64,000 nt of DNA from Mycolicibacterium tusciae. Its GTDB lineage: Bacteria > Actinomycetota > Actinomycetes > Mycobacteriales > Mycobacteriaceae. The DNA lies in the NCBI RefSeq assembly GCF_002086795.1, contig NZ_MVIM01000013.1, positions 62,001-126,000 on the forward strand, read 5' to 3'. The translations under genes were made by a program, and so were the position numbers. The notes under the pieces are model-generated. The model did no database searches. It was not told where the DNA came from and saw nothing but the letters and a program-made list of their open reading frames with translations. This document shows positions 8,137 to 17,071 of this stretch, in pieces. The number at the start of each line of letters is the position of its first letter. Position 1 is the stretch's first letter.

Positions 8137-8955
8137 GTGAGCGAGAAACTGCACGTCGACCTTTCCGGTGCACCGCAGACCATGCTGGCCACCTTGTACG
8201 CCAAAGCGCTGGACGCCGACCTGCCCAAGCCGATACTCGGCGATCGGTTCGCCAGGGAGATCGTCGACCGCATCGACTACGACTGGTCGAAGACCTCGAT
8301 CACGAAGGCCAATTCGCCGTCGGTCACCACCCGCAGCGCCCATTTCGACAGCTGGGCCAGGCAATTTCTCGCGGTCCATCCCGAAGCCACCGTCCTACAC
8401 CTCGGCTGCGGATTGGACGCGCGCGCGTTTCGACTCGATCCCGGTCCCGGCGTTCAGTGGTACGACATCGACTATCCCGAGGTCGCCGATCTGCGTCGCC
8501 AACTCTTCCCGGGCCGCGACAACTATCACGTCATCGCCGCCTCGGTGACAGATCCGGCGTGGCTCACCGAGGTGCGCTCGGACCGGCCGACGCTGATGAT
8601 CGCCGAGGGACTGACCATGTATCTCACCGAGTCCGACGGTGTCGCATTGTTGCGGCGCGTCGTCGACACCTTCCCCAGCGGGGAACTGCAGTTCGACGCG
8701 TTCAACCGGTTGGGCATCAAATCGCAGTGGATGAACGCGGTGGTTCGCCGGTCCGGGTCGACGCTGCACTGGGGGATCAACCGGCCCGACGACATCGTCG
8801 GTGCGGTTCCCGGCGTGCGGCTACTGGCGTGGGAGTCGCCATTCGATTCGGCGACGTTCCAGGACGTCGCCTGGTACTACCGCGCGATGGCCGATGTGAT
8901 GTCGCTGGCGCGGTCGCTGCGCTACATGGCGCAGTATCACCGCTACGCGTTCTGA
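8137..8955 (+). CDS. Leucine-carboxyl-methyltransferase-family SAM methyltransferase
   Basis: 272 aa starting at GTG 8137. SAM motif I is HLGCGLDARAFRL near residue 88, followed by WYDIDYPEV and the acidic motif IAEGLTMYL. This is the PF04072 group, abundant in mycobacteria and often annotated as putative O-methyltransferases. The long N-terminal part (LSGAPQTMLATLYAKALDAD) is the usual family lead-in. Substrate unknown; a polyketide- or lipid-derived carboxyl or hydroxyl is typical. Confidence 0.9.
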   Translation: MSEKLHVDLSGAPQTMLATLYAKALDADLPKPILGDRFAREIVDRIDYDWSKTSITKANSPSVTTRSAHFDSWARQFLAVHPEATVLHLGCGLDARAFRLDPGPGVQWYDIDYPEVADLRRQLFPGRDNYHVIAASVTDPAWLTEVRSDRPTLMIAEGLTMYLTESDGVALLRRVVDTFPSGELQFDAFNRLGIKSQWMNAVVRRSGSTLHWGINRPDDIVGAVPGVRLLAWESPFDSATFQDVAWYYRAMADVMSLARSLRYMAQYHRYAF

Positions 8956-8977
8956 GCTCCCTGACTTCTGAGCGGGC

Positions 8978-9190
8978 TCAGTACCCGAGCAGGTGTCGGC
9001 GGGTGCTGTGGCTGGTGCCCGGGCCGGCGGCGGTCGGCGCCTTGACGGTCGGGGTGGCCACGACGCTCGGTTGCCAGTTGTTGTGCACCGGTGCGGCTTC
9101 GGCGTTGACCGCCGTTCCCAGTGCGAACGCGCCGATCAGTCCGGCGGGGACGACGATGTAGGTGGCGATGTAGCGCGTGAAGACGTGCAT
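8978..9190 (-). CDS. Small exported protein
   Basis: 70 aa with a signal-peptide-like start (MHVFTRY, then about 20 hydrophobic residues, then NAEAAPV with a likely cut after AEA). The mature part is short and rich in Pro, Thr and Ser and ends in HSTRRHLLGY. GGGAGA stands 6 nt before the ATG, which supports a real gene. It resembles the many small secreted proteins of mycobacteria with an NAEAAP junction; function unknown. Its 3' end is 22 bp from the convergent methyltransferase. Confidence 0.7.
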   Translation of the reverse strand: MHVFTRYIATYIVVPAGLIGAFALGTAVNAEAAPVHNNWQPSVVATPTVKAPTAAGPGTSHSTRRHLLGY

Positions 9191-9308
9191 GTGGATTCTC
9201 CCGATGTCCTTGACGTGTTGCGCATAACGATGCCGCGCAACGGTCCACGCGTCTGTCCGATGATCGGACCGCCTACCGGATGAATCCGGTGTCCCCCGAT
9301 CGGCGGAA

Positions 9309-9965
9309 TCAGACCGCCTTGAGTTCGGCGATGACCTCGCCGTAGAGCCGGGCCTTGATCGCCCCGAACACCGCGCCGGCCTTCGGTGCGAGCGCCTCGG
9401 CCCGGGCGATCGCGACGTCGAGCACCGCGCCTTCACCCGCGGTGGCGGCGACGATGCCGGCCGACCGGGCGTCCTCACCGCCATAGCGCCGTGCGGTCGT
9501 CATCGCTTCGTGAGCGGTTGCGATCGGTAGCCGCGAGCGAATCAGCGCGTTCATGCCGGGGGTGAACGGAATGCCGAGGTCAACCTCTGGAAGGCAGAAG
9601 AACCCCCGGTCGGCCCGCATGACGATCTGGTCGTGGGCGAGTGCGAGCATCGCGCCGCCGGCAAACGCGTGGCCCTGTACGGCGGCGACGATCGGTGCCG
9701 GAAAGGCCAGGACACGGGCGAACATCAGATGAACGTCCACCAGGTTCGCTTCGGAGGCGTCCGGGTTGCTCGCCATGAAATCCAGATCCAGCCCGTTGGA
9801 GTAGAACTTGCCGAGGCCGGTCGTGACGACGGCTTTGGCGCCCTCGGCGGCTTCGACCTCGTCGAGCGCGGTGTTGATCGCGGCGAGTCGATCGGGGTGA
9901 AAGCGGTTCTCGTCGTCGCCGAGCGTGAGCACGAAAACCGCACCGTTGCGGTCGAGGCCGGTCAT
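9309..9965 (-). CDS. Enoyl-CoA hydratase/isomerase family protein
   Basis: 218 aa crotonase-fold protein. The oxyanion-hole region GKFYSNGLDLDF and the CoA-binding GHAFAGGAMLALAHD are clear. PEVDLGIPF supplies the single glutamate typical of delta3-delta2-enoyl-CoA isomerases rather than the two-glutamate hydratases. It is short for a hydratase (about 260 aa) and fits the ECI-like subgroup. Likely role: isomerising unsaturated acyl-CoA in beta-oxidation. It stands alone and diverges from the FHA gene. Confidence 0.88.
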   Translation of the reverse strand: MTGLDRNGAVFVLTLGDDENRFHPDRLAAINTALDEVEAAEGAKAVVTTGLGKFYSNGLDLDFMASNPDASEANLVDVHLMFARVLAFPAPIVAAVQGHAFAGGAMLALAHDQIVMRADRGFFCLPEVDLGIPFTPGMNALIRSRLPIATAHEAMTTARRYGGEDARSAGIVAATAGEGAVLDVAIARAEALAPKAGAVFGAIKARLYGEVIAELKAV

Positions 9966-10039
9966 CTGCCGATTACACCACTCGTGCCTGCTGTCAGAAT
10001 CGGACGGTGGCCCACCCGACGCCTGGAAGGAAATAGACG

Positions 10040-11173
10040 ATGTCTGCGCCGCAGTCCCCCCGCGATGAGCCGGGCCTGCCCATCGTGATCGTGCGGTTCG
10101 GGAGGGTGGACGAGGTGCTGCGCCCCGGTGAGGGCCCGGTGTTCATCGGCAGGGAGCTCCCCGCGCAGCTGCGCATCGACGACACGCGCATCTCCCGAAC
10201 GCACGCGCGGATCGAGTCGAGGGGCGCGCAGTGGGTGGTCGTCGACGAAGCCAGCACCAACGGCGTGTTCCTCAACGGCGAACGGGTCTCCAACGTGCCC
10301 GTGACGGACGGCATGACGCTGCACCTGGGTCACCGCGAGGGCATCGCGGTGCGGTTCTCGTTCATCGACCCCGATGCGGGCACGATGATGGCCACCGGCG
10401 TGATGCCGGCACGCACCACTGACGACACCATCGCGCAGCCGGAGAAGGCCGTCGCCGGCCCCCCGCCCGGAGCGCAGGACGGCCCTGACATCGCCCGGGC
10501 CGGTGCGGCGGTCACCGCGCGCCGCGAAGAGCTCGGCTACTCGGCACGCCGCCTCAGCGACGAGAGCGGCGTCAGCGTGGGCGAGTTGGAGGATTTCGAG
10601 CGCGGGCGCACCTGGCCTCCCCAGGGCACCCGCGACAAGATCGAACGGGCCCTGCGCTGGCCGTCGGGCACGATTCCCCTGGTGTCCCGAGGGGGTGAGA
10701 TCCCCGACGACGACGACACCGGAACACTGTCGGACTCCGTGCAGCTGGAGGTGATGCTCGACTACGCCAAGATCGCCCTCGACGGGATGAGCGCGCGGAT
10801 CGCGGCCCTGCCGCCGGTCGACGACCCGGATTTCGCCGTGCAGGTAGCCGAGCTGCTGGCGCAGCTGCGCCGGCTGCACGCCACCACCGCCAACGCCGCG
10901 CGCAGCGCGCCGGCCCTCGAGATCCTGCTGGCGCTGTCCGATGTGCGCCGGACCTACAGCGACCTGATGTGCCACGCGGCGACCGCCCCCGCCGCCACGC
11001 TGGGGCAGCGCCTGTACGCCGCGCGGCACCGGGCCCTGCTCAGCGTCGAGGAAACCGCAGCGGCCTGCGCCGTCGACGTCGATGCCGTGAACGCGGTTGA
11101 AGCAGAGCGGGAGGTATCGGCCGCGGTGTCCTCGGCGCTGGAAAGCGTCCTTGTCCGCATCACCAACCGCTGA
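10040..11173 (+). CDS. FHA-domain protein with two XRE-like helix-turn-helix segments
   Basis: 377 aa. FHA domain at about 24-105 with GRELP, RISRTHARIES and DEASTNGVFLNGE, the phosphothreonine-binding loops. An XRE-type HTH follows at about 155-215 (RREELGYSARRLSDESGVSV) and a second weaker one at about 322-365 (LYAARHRALLSVEETAAAC). SD AAGGAAA lies before the ATG. A PknH-like kinase gene begins 127 bp downstream, so the FHA domain may read that kinase's phosphorylation, as EmbR does for PknH in M. tuberculosis; here the DNA-binding part differs. Function inferred from architecture only. Confidence 0.88.
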   Translation: MSAPQSPRDEPGLPIVIVRFGRVDEVLRPGEGPVFIGRELPAQLRIDDTRISRTHARIESRGAQWVVVDEASTNGVFLNGERVSNVPVTDGMTLHLGHREGIAVRFSFIDPDAGTMMATGVMPARTTDDTIAQPEKAVAGPPPGAQDGPDIARAGAAVTARREELGYSARRLSDESGVSVGELEDFERGRTWPPQGTRDKIERALRWPSGTIPLVSRGGEIPDDDDTGTLSDSVQLEVMLDYAKIALDGMSARIAALPPVDDPDFAVQVAELLAQLRRLHATTANAARSAPALEILLALSDVRRTYSDLMCHAATAPAATLGQRLYAARHRALLSVEETAAACAVDVDAVNAVEAEREVSAAVSSALESVLVRITNR

Positions 11174-11300
11174 GCGGACGGACCCAGATGCCACCGCATC
11201 CCCACCGGGCGCGAAGACGCCGCCTGCGCCCGTACGTGATACTGCTGAGCATGAATGCGGCGGGGTGCATCCATAGAGATGAGCATCGGGGGGCCCGCCA

Positions 11301-13046
11301 GTGCTGACCAACGGCTCGATGGTGGGCGGCTACCGCATCGAGCGGGAACTGGGCGCCGGCGGGATGGGCTCGGTGTATCTGGCCGCACATCCCACCTTGC
11401 CCCGCCGCGACGCGCTCAAGGTGCTCTCCCGAGAACTCTCGCGTGACCCCGACTTCCGGACGCGCTTCACGCGCGAAGCCGACGTGGCCGCATCACTGGA
11501 TCACCCACAGATCGTGTCGGTTTACGACCGGGGCCAGACCGACGACGGGCAGTTGTGGATCGCGATGCAGTTCGTCGACGGTACCGACGCCGACGCCGCA
11601 CTGCGTGATGGCAAGATGACCCCGCCTCGTGCCGTGCACATCGTCTCCGAGGTCGCCAAGGCACTGGATTTCGCGCACAGCCGCAACGTCGTGCACCGCG
11701 ACATCAAGCCGGCCAACTTTCTGCTGTCGGGACCTGCCGACGCCAACGAGCGGGTGCTGCTCGGCGATTTCGGCATCGCCCGCGCGCTGGACGACGTCGG
11801 GTTGACCGCCACCGGGTCGGTCATGGCCACCATCGCCTACGCCGCCCCAGAGGTGTTGTCGGGCATGCAGTTCGACGGCCGCGCCGACATCTACTCACTT
11901 GGTTGCACCCTGTATCGGCTGCTGACCGGCAAGACACCGTATTCGGGCGCCAACGGGCCGGCGGCCACGATGATGGCCCACTTGCAGCAACCGCCACCGC
12001 GGGTCACCGACGTGGTGCCCTCGCTGCCGCCGGCGCTCGACCAGGTGATCGCCGTCGCGATGGCCAAGGATCCGAGGCAGCGGTTCGGTTCGGCCAGCGC
12101 GTTGGCGGCCGCCGCCGGGGCGGCACTGTATGACCCACGCGCACAACAGAACCCGACGTTGCTGGCACCGGTATCCGGCGCGGAGGTCAGCTCGTACCCG
12201 CGCGCGGACTCCGGCACGCCCTGGATGCCCGGCGGACCGCCACCGGGTCAGTCGGGACCGGGATTTGGGCCGTCCACCCCGGTGCCTGTCGCACCGCGGC
12301 GCCGTCGGCGCGCGGTGGTCATCGGCGCGGCGGCCGCGGTGGCGATGCTGGTCGCTGCCACCGTGACGGTGGTGGCGTGGCCGTCCGACGATGCGGCGTC
12401 ACCCACCTCGCAGAGCGGATCGACATCCGGGGTCCCGACCACCGTGGCCGGACCACCGGCCACCGACGTGCCCGTTTCGGGCCTACGCTCGATCTTGTTG
12501 ACTGGCAACGAGATTCCCGGCAACACCGGCGAGACCGCGGTGGTCCTCGAATCGGACGGCACCGAACTCCTCAACGACTCGGCGACCATCGACAATCAGC
12601 AGTGCCTGGGTGCATGGGCGCCGGCACAACAGCCGGTGTACAGCCAGACGCGCATCGCCGGGGTCGCGGTGCAGACGCTGCGTGCGCTGTACCGAAAGAT
12701 CACCCAGGAAAGCGTCATTCAGGCGGTGGTGTCGTTTCCCGATCCGAGCGGCGCCGGTATCTCGCTGCAGCTGCAGCGTCAGGACTGGGAGGCCTGCGCG
12801 GGCAAGACGGTCACCATCACTCCGGCGGGCGAGCCACCGCTGCAGTGGACGTTCGGGCAGCCCACCAACAACGCCGGCGCATTCGTGTTGGACGCGACCT
12901 CCAGTGCCGGCGACGCGGTCTGCCAGCACGGCATATCCACCCGCGGCAACGTGCTGATCGACATCCGTCAATGCCGACCGCCTGGCACCGGCGATGTCGG
13001 GGCCTTGATCACCGCCACCGCCAACAAGGTGCCCCGGCAACAGTGA
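11301..13046 (+). CDS. PknH-like transmembrane Ser/Thr protein kinase
   Basis: 581 aa starting at GTG 11301. The kinase domain (about 10-270) has glycine loop LGAGGMGSVY, HRDIKPANF near 131 and DFGIAR near 155. A proline-rich juxtamembrane stretch leads to RRRRR and one membrane helix at about 336-358. The extracellular part (about 390-581) is a PknH_C-type sensor with four cysteines near 434, 498, 540 and 557, able to form two disulfides. Three neighbours encode exported proteins, and one (14790-15572) belongs to the same sensor family. The upstream FHA protein is a candidate substrate. Likely senses a cell-wall or redox signal. Confidence 0.93.
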   Translation: MLTNGSMVGGYRIERELGAGGMGSVYLAAHPTLPRRDALKVLSRELSRDPDFRTRFTREADVAASLDHPQIVSVYDRGQTDDGQLWIAMQFVDGTDADAALRDGKMTPPRAVHIVSEVAKALDFAHSRNVVHRDIKPANFLLSGPADANERVLLGDFGIARALDDVGLTATGSVMATIAYAAPEVLSGMQFDGRADIYSLGCTLYRLLTGKTPYSGANGPAATMMAHLQQPPPRVTDVVPSLPPALDQVIAVAMAKDPRQRFGSASALAAAAGAALYDPRAQQNPTLLAPVSGAEVSSYPRADSGTPWMPGGPPPGQSGPGFGPSTPVPVAPRRRRRAVVIGAAAAVAMLVAATVTVVAWPSDDAASPTSQSGSTSGVPTTVAGPPATDVPVSGLRSILLTGNEIPGNTGETAVVLESDGTELLNDSATIDNQQCLGAWAPAQQPVYSQTRIAGVAVQTLRALYRKITQESVIQAVVSFPDPSGAGISLQLQRQDWEACAGKTVTITPAGEPPLQWTFGQPTNNAGAFVLDATSSAGDAVCQHGISTRGNVLIDIRQCRPPGTGDVGALITATANKVPRQQ

Positions 13047-13094
13047 CCACCGAAACCCATCGAAAACTTTTGTCAGCCAGGAGGTTTGCCGTCA

Positions 13095-13571
13095 ATGGCG
13101 TCACGTAAAGTATCCGCGGTCATCGGAGCGATGCTTGTCACGGTTCTCATGGGCGCGGCGTGCTCTCGCGGCGAGACTCCCGTCGACCAGGAGAGCACCG
13201 CGGAGTCGACACAGTCTTCGGTGGCGGCCACCACCACGACGACGACCACCGCACCGTCCGACGACGACCAGGTGCGTGAGACGGTGATGGCCTTTCAGCA
13301 GGCGTACAACACGCAGAACTGGGATGCCTATCTGGAGCTGATGTGCCCGTCGTGGCGAGCCCAGTACACCGGCCCGGTCATGGACATGACGAAGAAAACC
13401 CGCATCGATCAAGGCTTGACGACGATGACCGTGAACAGTGTGCAGATCCTCGGGGACGAAGCGACGGCGAACGTCGATGCCCAGAACGAACTGCTGGGGC
13501 GCAAGACCCTCGACCTGAAGCTGGTCCGCGAGGACGGATGGCGCGTCTGCATGCCCAGTGGTGTGCGGTAG
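13095..13571 (+). CDS. Putative exported protein or lipoprotein with NTF2-like C-terminal part
   Basis: 158 aa. N-terminal signal MASRKVSAVIGAMLVTVLMG then AAC; the Cys could be lipidated, but the lipobox (GAAC) lacks the usual Leu at -3. A low-complexity Thr/Ser linker (ATTTTTTTAPSDDD) follows. The last 100 residues (DQVRETVMAFQQAYNTQNWD to GWRVCMPSGVR) look like the DUF4878/NTF2-like domain of mycobacterial lipoproteins, with two Cys. AGGAGG lies 10 nt before ATG 13095. It follows the kinase by 48 bp and overlaps the next gene by one base, suggesting an operon. Confidence 0.8.
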   Translation: MASRKVSAVIGAMLVTVLMGAACSRGETPVDQESTAESTQSSVAATTTTTTTAPSDDDQVRETVMAFQQAYNTQNWDAYLELMCPSWRAQYTGPVMDMTKKTRIDQGLTTMTVNSVQILGDEATANVDAQNELLGRKTLDLKLVREDGWRVCMPSGVR

Positions 13572-14782
13572 TGCGAATCGCCTTGGCGGCGTTGACGGTC
13601 GCGCTGCTGCTGGCCGCGTGTGGTAGCACCGTCGACGGCACACCGGTGCAGGGGACGGCACCAACGGTCGACCCGTCGGCGCTCGACCCCGGCTCCTACC
13701 CCACAACACCACGGCCACCCCTGGGACAGGCGGGCACCGATGAGGCGGGACAGCTTGTCGAGGGCAGGCGGATGGCCGGCTTCGTCGTCGGGCCGTGGCA
13801 GGTCGACCCCGCGCTGACCCAGATCGGGGCCTCGCCCGCAAAGGTCCTGCAGCGCCGCAATGAGGTCGTGCAGGTGGTCTGGCCGGCGATGCTGGCCAGG
13901 TTCCCCTCGCTGCCGCTGGTCGCCGGCTTCGTCAGTGAACGGACGTCGGCCAATCCGGGCGACGCCACACTGCTGCGCAATGCGGTCCTGCAGTATCCGT
14001 TTCCGCAGACCGCAACGGAGGCGGCCGAGGGCTTGGCGTCAGGGGCGTTGAACATCGTCGACGGTGGCGCCAGCGCGGCCATGACGGAACCGATGCGGGC
14101 GGTGCCGATTCCGGGTCACCCCGAGGCGACCGGCGCGCTGATGAAACGTCTCGAGGGCACCGCCAGCGTGGACGAGCTGACTGTCGTCAGTTCCCGCGGG
14201 CCGTACGTCCTGATCCAGGTGGTCCAGTTCGCCACGCCAGATCGGGCCGCCGATCTGGCGGGCCGCATCCTCGATCTGCAGGGCCCACTGATCGACACGT
14301 TCGTCCGCACCGAGCCGGCGCCGCTGGCGGCGCTGCCGCGGGACCCGTCGGGTCTGCTGGCCCGGACCGTACCGATCAAACCCGGGCAGGGTGACACGAT
14401 GTCGGACGCCGACTACGACCCGGCAGCGGCATTGCAGTTGGAGGACAACCCGATTCAAGTGGGCACGGCGATGCAGGACGCCGGGGTCGACACCGTGGCG
14501 GTCAGCCAGACGACGCTCTATCAGGCCCGTGACGGCGCGGCCGCGCAACAGCTTGCGCAGACCCTCGGCGACGACGTCGTAGAGCGCCAGGCGGGCCAAG
14601 CCGCCGCCCAGGTGCCGGGCCTCGCGGGCAGCCGGTGCGTGCGCACGGAAGACGCGAATTCACTGATAGCGCGGCACTGGTGTGTCGGCACCAAGGACCG
14701 GTACACGTTCAAAGCGGTTGCCCGCGATCTGAACAACGCCCATCAGCAGATCGCGGCCCAGTACCTGATGCTGGGCGGGTAG
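13571..14782 (+). CDS. Mycobacterial lipoprotein (DUF7373-like)
   Basis: 403 aa from GTG 13571, which shares a base with the previous stop (TAGTG). The signal peptide ends in a good lipobox LLAAC with Cys at about residue 17. The rest is soluble, with MAGFVVGPWQVDP, RNEVVQVVWPAM and a late Cys pair (GSRCVRTED, HWCVGTKD). The pattern matches the large family of mycobacterial lipoproteins now called DUF7373, function unknown. The kinase-linked operon position suggests envelope sensing or a substrate of the signalling island. Confidence 0.8.
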   Translation: MRIALAALTVALLLAACGSTVDGTPVQGTAPTVDPSALDPGSYPTTPRPPLGQAGTDEAGQLVEGRRMAGFVVGPWQVDPALTQIGASPAKVLQRRNEVVQVVWPAMLARFPSLPLVAGFVSERTSANPGDATLLRNAVLQYPFPQTATEAAEGLASGALNIVDGGASAAMTEPMRAVPIPGHPEATGALMKRLEGTASVDELTVVSSRGPYVLIQVVQFATPDRAADLAGRILDLQGPLIDTFVRTEPAPLAALPRDPSGLLARTVPIKPGQGDTMSDADYDPAAALQLEDNPIQVGTAMQDAGVDTVAVSQTTLYQARDGAAAQQLAQTLGDDVVERQAGQAAAQVPGLAGSRCVRTEDANSLIARHWCVGTKDRYTFKAVARDLNNAHQQIAAQYLMLGG

Positions 14783-14789
14783 CCAGCGC

Positions 14790-15572
14790 TCAGTTCGGGA
14801 TCTTCTCCAGGATCCGGTTGGCGATCGTCACGTTCTGCTCGGCCAGGTTGCTGCCCATGATCTGCACATCGACCAGCACGTTGTTCTTCGCCGCGATGGC
14901 ACGGGTGACGGTGACCGGCGAATTGTCATTGACGTTGCGCAACGACGTGACGCCGCCGCCGGCGTCGACCGGCTCGCCCAGCGTGAACGCCGCCTGCTGG
15001 CCCTGCGTAATCATCTTCCACACGAACTGCTTGTTCGCGCAGCGGCGCCACTGCTCGACGTAGTTGGCCAGGGCGCGCTGCGCGGCCGCCGCGCTGTCGA
15101 AGGTGACCACCGACTCGCCGAGCATGAGCGAAGGGGTCGGCGACTGGACTTGGCTGGCGCCGTGGAACTTCCGATAGCCGGTGCCTTCGTAGGCGGGCGG
15201 CGCGCCGCCGCTGAAGGAGCTGGCGCAGTTCTCCGGCTCGTACACCTGCTGGCTGGGATCCGGTACAGCCACACCCGTGGAGTTCGGCCCCTCGATCAAC
15301 TGCGGGTTGTCCATGATGGTCTTGAGCTCCTCCAGGCTCGGCAGCAACTCCGGGAGCTTGGCGGCGGCGACGGGCGCCGGCGTCGGCGGTGGCGGCGGGG
15401 TGCTCGACGTCGACGTGGCCGACGCCTCGGCAGTGGACTCCTCGGTGGGGGTCGCTGACTCACCGCCGCAGGCCGTCCCGACTACGAGGACAGCTGCCGA
15501 CGACAACGCGAGCGCGACTCGCGTCCGTCCGCGCAAACTCCCCGAATTCGCCCACCGCTGGTGCTGACGCAT
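14790..15572 (-). CDS. PknH-type sensor-domain exported protein
   Basis: 260 aa starting MRQHQRWANSG, with an unusual polar lead of about 18 residues before the hydrophobic core ending in VVGTACGG, then a Ser/Thr/Pro linker (ATSTSSTPPPPPTPAPV). The folded part (LPELLPSLEELKTIMDNPQ onward, with YVEQWRRCANK and a C-terminal VTIANRILEKIP) belongs to the PknH_C sensor family. It holds two cysteines, versus four in the kinase sensor at 12.5-13 kb. It converges on the DUF7373-like gene. As a free paralogue of the kinase sensor it may bind the same ligand. Confidence 0.82.
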   Translation of the reverse strand: MRQHQRWANSGSLRGRTRVALALSSAAVLVVGTACGGESATPTEESTAEASATSTSSTPPPPPTPAPVAAAKLPELLPSLEELKTIMDNPQLIEGPNSTGVAVPDPSQQVYEPENCASSFSGGAPPAYEGTGYRKFHGASQVQSPTPSLMLGESVVTFDSAAAAQRALANYVEQWRRCANKQFVWKMITQGQQAAFTLGEPVDAGGGVTSLRNVNDNSPVTVTRAIAAKNNVLVDVQIMGSNLAEQNVTIANRILEKIPN

Positions 15573-15694
15573 CAAGTCGCCCTTTCTGTTCCATGACCGG
15601 TCTTCCAGCATCGCATGGCGAAGGACGTGGTCCGGACACCAATTTCACAGCCGCGACACAGAACCCCGCTGGCGCGTCCTGCCAGAATCAGGAG

Positions 15695-17071
15695 GTGACC
15701 CAAACGATCAACGGCCGGATCTCCAATTGGTACCCGCAACTTCCGGCCGTGCGTGCCGCGCTGCCGGGAGATCGCGACGCCGATGTGTCCATCGTCGGTG
15801 CCGGCTATACCGGGCTGTGGACGGCGTACTACCTGAAGCGGGCCGATCCGTCGCTGCGCATCGTGGTGCTCGAGGCGCGGTTCGCCGGGTTCGGTGCCTC
15901 GGGCCGCAACGGCGGTTGGCTGTCCGGCCTGGTGCCCGGTGACCGAAACCGGATGGCGAAGCTCTACGGACGCGATCGTGTGCTGGCCTGGCAGCAGGCC
16001 CTCAACGAGTCGGTCGACGAAGTCATCGACGTGGCGGGCCGCGAGGGTATCGAAGCTGGCATCGTCAAGGGCGGAACGCTGCACGTCGCGCGCAACCGCG
16101 CGCAGGCGTCGAGGTTGGCGGCCGAAGTCTCCGAGGAACTCAGCTGGAAGATCGACGGCATCACTGCGTTGACGAAAGATGAATCGGCACAGCGTATTCA
16201 GATCGACGGCGTCGTGTCGGCGTACCACAACCCGCACTGCGCGCGGGTGCAGCCGGCCCAGCTGGTGCGAGGGCTTGCCGACACCGTCGAGCGGCTTGGG
16301 GTCGATCTCTACGAGCGGTCGCCGGTCAACGAGCTGCGTGCGGGACGGGTGGGGACCGTGCTGGGTAAGGTGAGCGCACCCGTCGTGCTGCGAGCGACCG
16401 AGGGCTTCACCGCGTCGCTGCCGGGGCTGAAGCGACGCTGGTTGCCGATGAACAGTTCGATGATCGCGACCGAGCCGCTCGCGCAGGATATTTGGGAGAC
16501 CATCGGCTGGGAGGGCCGCGAGACGCTCGGCGACACCGCGCACGGCTTCTTCTACGCACAGCGCACCGTGGACGACCGCATCGCCATCGGCGGCCGCAGC
16601 GTGCCGTATCGCTTCGGTTCGCGCATCGACATCGACGGTAGGGTGCCCGAGCGCACCATCGACCATCTCACCGCGGTACTGCACTCGGCGCTACCGCAGA
16701 CCCGCGGTGTCCCCGTCGCACATGCCTGGTGCGGTGTGCTCGCCGTCCCGCGGGACTGGGAGGCATCCGTAACGTTCGACAAGGCAACGGGATTGGGCGC
16801 GGCGGGCGGCTACGTCGGCCACGGCGTCACCGCCACCAACCTGGCCGGACGCACCCTGGCCGACCTGGTGCTCGGACGGCAGACCCCGCTCACCGACCTG
16901 CCGTGGGTCGGGCACCGATCGCGTGACTGGGAACCCGAGCCGTTGCGATGGCTGGGCGTGCGCGGGATGTACACGGCGTACAAGGCCGCCGACTGGCACG
17001 AGTCGCGCGGGCGAAGGACGACGTCACCGATCGCCGTCGTGGCCGACAAGATCGCCGGCAGGCCCCACTAG
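15695..17071 (+). CDS. FAD-dependent amino-acid/amine oxidase (DAO family)
   Basis: 458 aa. The Rossmann motif VSIVGAGYTGLWTAYYLKR begins near residue 32 and the second FAD motif is SGRNGGWLSG. The C-terminus carries the DAO-family GGYVGHGVTATNLAGR. The N-terminal RISNWYPQLP resembles gamma-glutamylputrescine oxidase-like proteins (PuuB/OrdL), so oxidation of an amino acid or polyamine conjugate is likely. GTG 15695 directly abuts GGAGG, an awkward spacing, and no other early start exists. Its stop interlocks with that of the convergent SRPBCC gene in CTAG. Confidence 0.85.
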   Translation: MTQTINGRISNWYPQLPAVRAALPGDRDADVSIVGAGYTGLWTAYYLKRADPSLRIVVLEARFAGFGASGRNGGWLSGLVPGDRNRMAKLYGRDRVLAWQQALNESVDEVIDVAGREGIEAGIVKGGTLHVARNRAQASRLAAEVSEELSWKIDGITALTKDESAQRIQIDGVVSAYHNPHCARVQPAQLVRGLADTVERLGVDLYERSPVNELRAGRVGTVLGKVSAPVVLRATEGFTASLPGLKRRWLPMNSSMIATEPLAQDIWETIGWEGRETLGDTAHGFFYAQRTVDDRIAIGGRSVPYRFGSRIDIDGRVPERTIDHLTAVLHSALPQTRGVPVAHAWCGVLAVPRDWEASVTFDKATGLGAAGGYVGHGVTATNLAGRTLADLVLGRQTPLTDLPWVGHRSRDWEPEPLRWLGVRGMYTAYKAADWHESRGRRTTSPIAVVADKIAGRPH

